DNA of 37,899 nt from an uncultured Sphingobacterium sp. GTDB lineage: Bacteria > Bacteroidota > Bacteroidia > Sphingobacteriales > Sphingobacteriaceae. The stretch lies in assembly GCA_947630335.1 (NCBI GenBank), contig CANRHE010000009.1, positions 1-37,899 on the forward strand, in the 5' to 3' direction. The position numbers and the translations under genes are program-made. Of the stretch, positions 37,226 through 37,899 are shown in pieces (position 1 is the first letter of the stretch; every line of letters starts with the position of its first letter). Under the pieces are notes generated by a model. It made no database searches. It was not told where the DNA came from and saw only the letters and a list, made by a program, of their open reading frames with translations.

Positions 37226-37899
37226 TTGAGTGAGTTAGTAATTAACCTAGATGGAGTCAACCTAGTGACACTATGGGGGGCTGGCAATGAGAATTTTGAA
37301 TTTGTAAAAGAACAATACCCTAAACTACGTCTCGTTGCTCGAGGTAATGAGTTAAAGGTTTTGGGTGAGGAGTCAGAGCAGAGTGCATTTGAGCGTGTTT
37401 TCGCAACTGTCATAGATCATGTAAATAGGTATAACAAGCTGGAAGCTTTAGAGTTGGAGGAGTTGTTTGGAGCAACTTCATCGGTGGCTACTGTATCGGA
37501 TGATAAAGAGAATATAAAGCCCATTATGAAGGGTGAACCTATTGTGTATGGTCCAAATGGATTGGTAGTGCGTGCGCGTACGCCTAATCAGCTCAAGATG
37601 GTGAATAGTATTCTAAAGAATGATATTTTGTTTGCGATTGGACCAGCTGGTACGGGTAAAACGTATACTGCAGTGGCCTTAGCCGTTCGTGCATTGCGTA
37701 ATAAAGAAATTAAGAGAATTATTTTGACTAGGCCCGCTGTTGAAGCAGGCGAGAATTTAGGTTTTCTACCTGGTGATTTGAAAGAAAAGGTAGATCCTTA
37801 TTTGCGTCCGCTGTATGACGCTTTGGATGATATGATTCCAGCCGAAAAGCTCAAAGGGTATTTGGAGAATAGAACTATTGAAGTAGCTCCTTTGGCATT
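37226..37899 (+). CDS. PhoH family protein (N-terminal part, truncated by window end)
   Basis: Open frame to the window end: LSELVINLDGVNLVTLWGAGNENFEFVKEQYPKLRLVARGNELKVLGEESEQ...QLKMVNSILKNDILFAIGPAGTGKTYTAVALAVRALRNKEIKRIILTRPAVEAGENLGFLPGDLKEKVDPYLRPLYDALDDMIP. Probable TTG start. Absent from the ORF track. Confidence 0.93.
   Translation, partial: MSELVINLDGVNLVTLWGAGNENFEFVKEQYPKLRLVARGNELKVLGEESEQSAFERVFATVIDHVNRYNKLEALELEELFGATSSVATVSDDKENIKPIMKGEPIVYGPNGLVVRARTPNQLKMVNSILKNDILFAIGPAGTGKTYTAVALAVRALRNKEIKRIILTRPAVEAGENLGFLPGDLKEKVDPYLRPLYDALDDMIPAEKLKGYLENRTIEVAPLA

Noticed and set aside
37171-37413. 80-aa minus-strand ORF
   Set aside because: Antisense to the phoH 5' region; shadow ORF.

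Overview
The window is a gene-dense, low-GC chromosomal segment from a Bacteroidota bacterium; protein style and gene content suggest a Sphingobacteriaceae-like organism (inference). I support about 36 protein-coding genes, nearly all housekeeping or conserved: metG, brnQ, folP, a dapD-tsaC-DUF4920 run, gltA, a BlaI/M56 pair, uvrA, OsmC, a FadL/GDSL pair, tpx, gmd, TerC, a polyprenyl synthetase, DUF3109/DUF3108/DUF2480, a PpiD-like foldase, LptC, a putative outer-membrane barrel, DUF6427, a CcmD/CcsA/CcmB run, an MsbA-like ABC exporter, a SAM-hydroxide adenosyltransferase, and a phoH gene truncated by the window end that is missing from the ORF track. I saw no tRNA, rRNA, CRISPR, transposase or prophage signature. 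The strongest non-ordinary signals are: (i) an 11-bp tandem array with inverted orientation and a 17-bp perfect stem in the ~700-bp gap before phoH; (ii) a BlaI/M56 sensor pair whose M56 protein carries up to four TonB-plug-like modules, the last two a recent-looking duplication, with a dyad just after the promoter -7 box; (iii) a 60-bp perfect palindrome and a 25-1-25 perfect inverted repeat at gene ends; (iv) a dyad over the predicted uvrA promoter; (v) a FadL-type channel paired with an SGNH lipoprotein carrying GNSL instead of GDSL. No clearly new multi-gene defence or biosynthetic system is evident.
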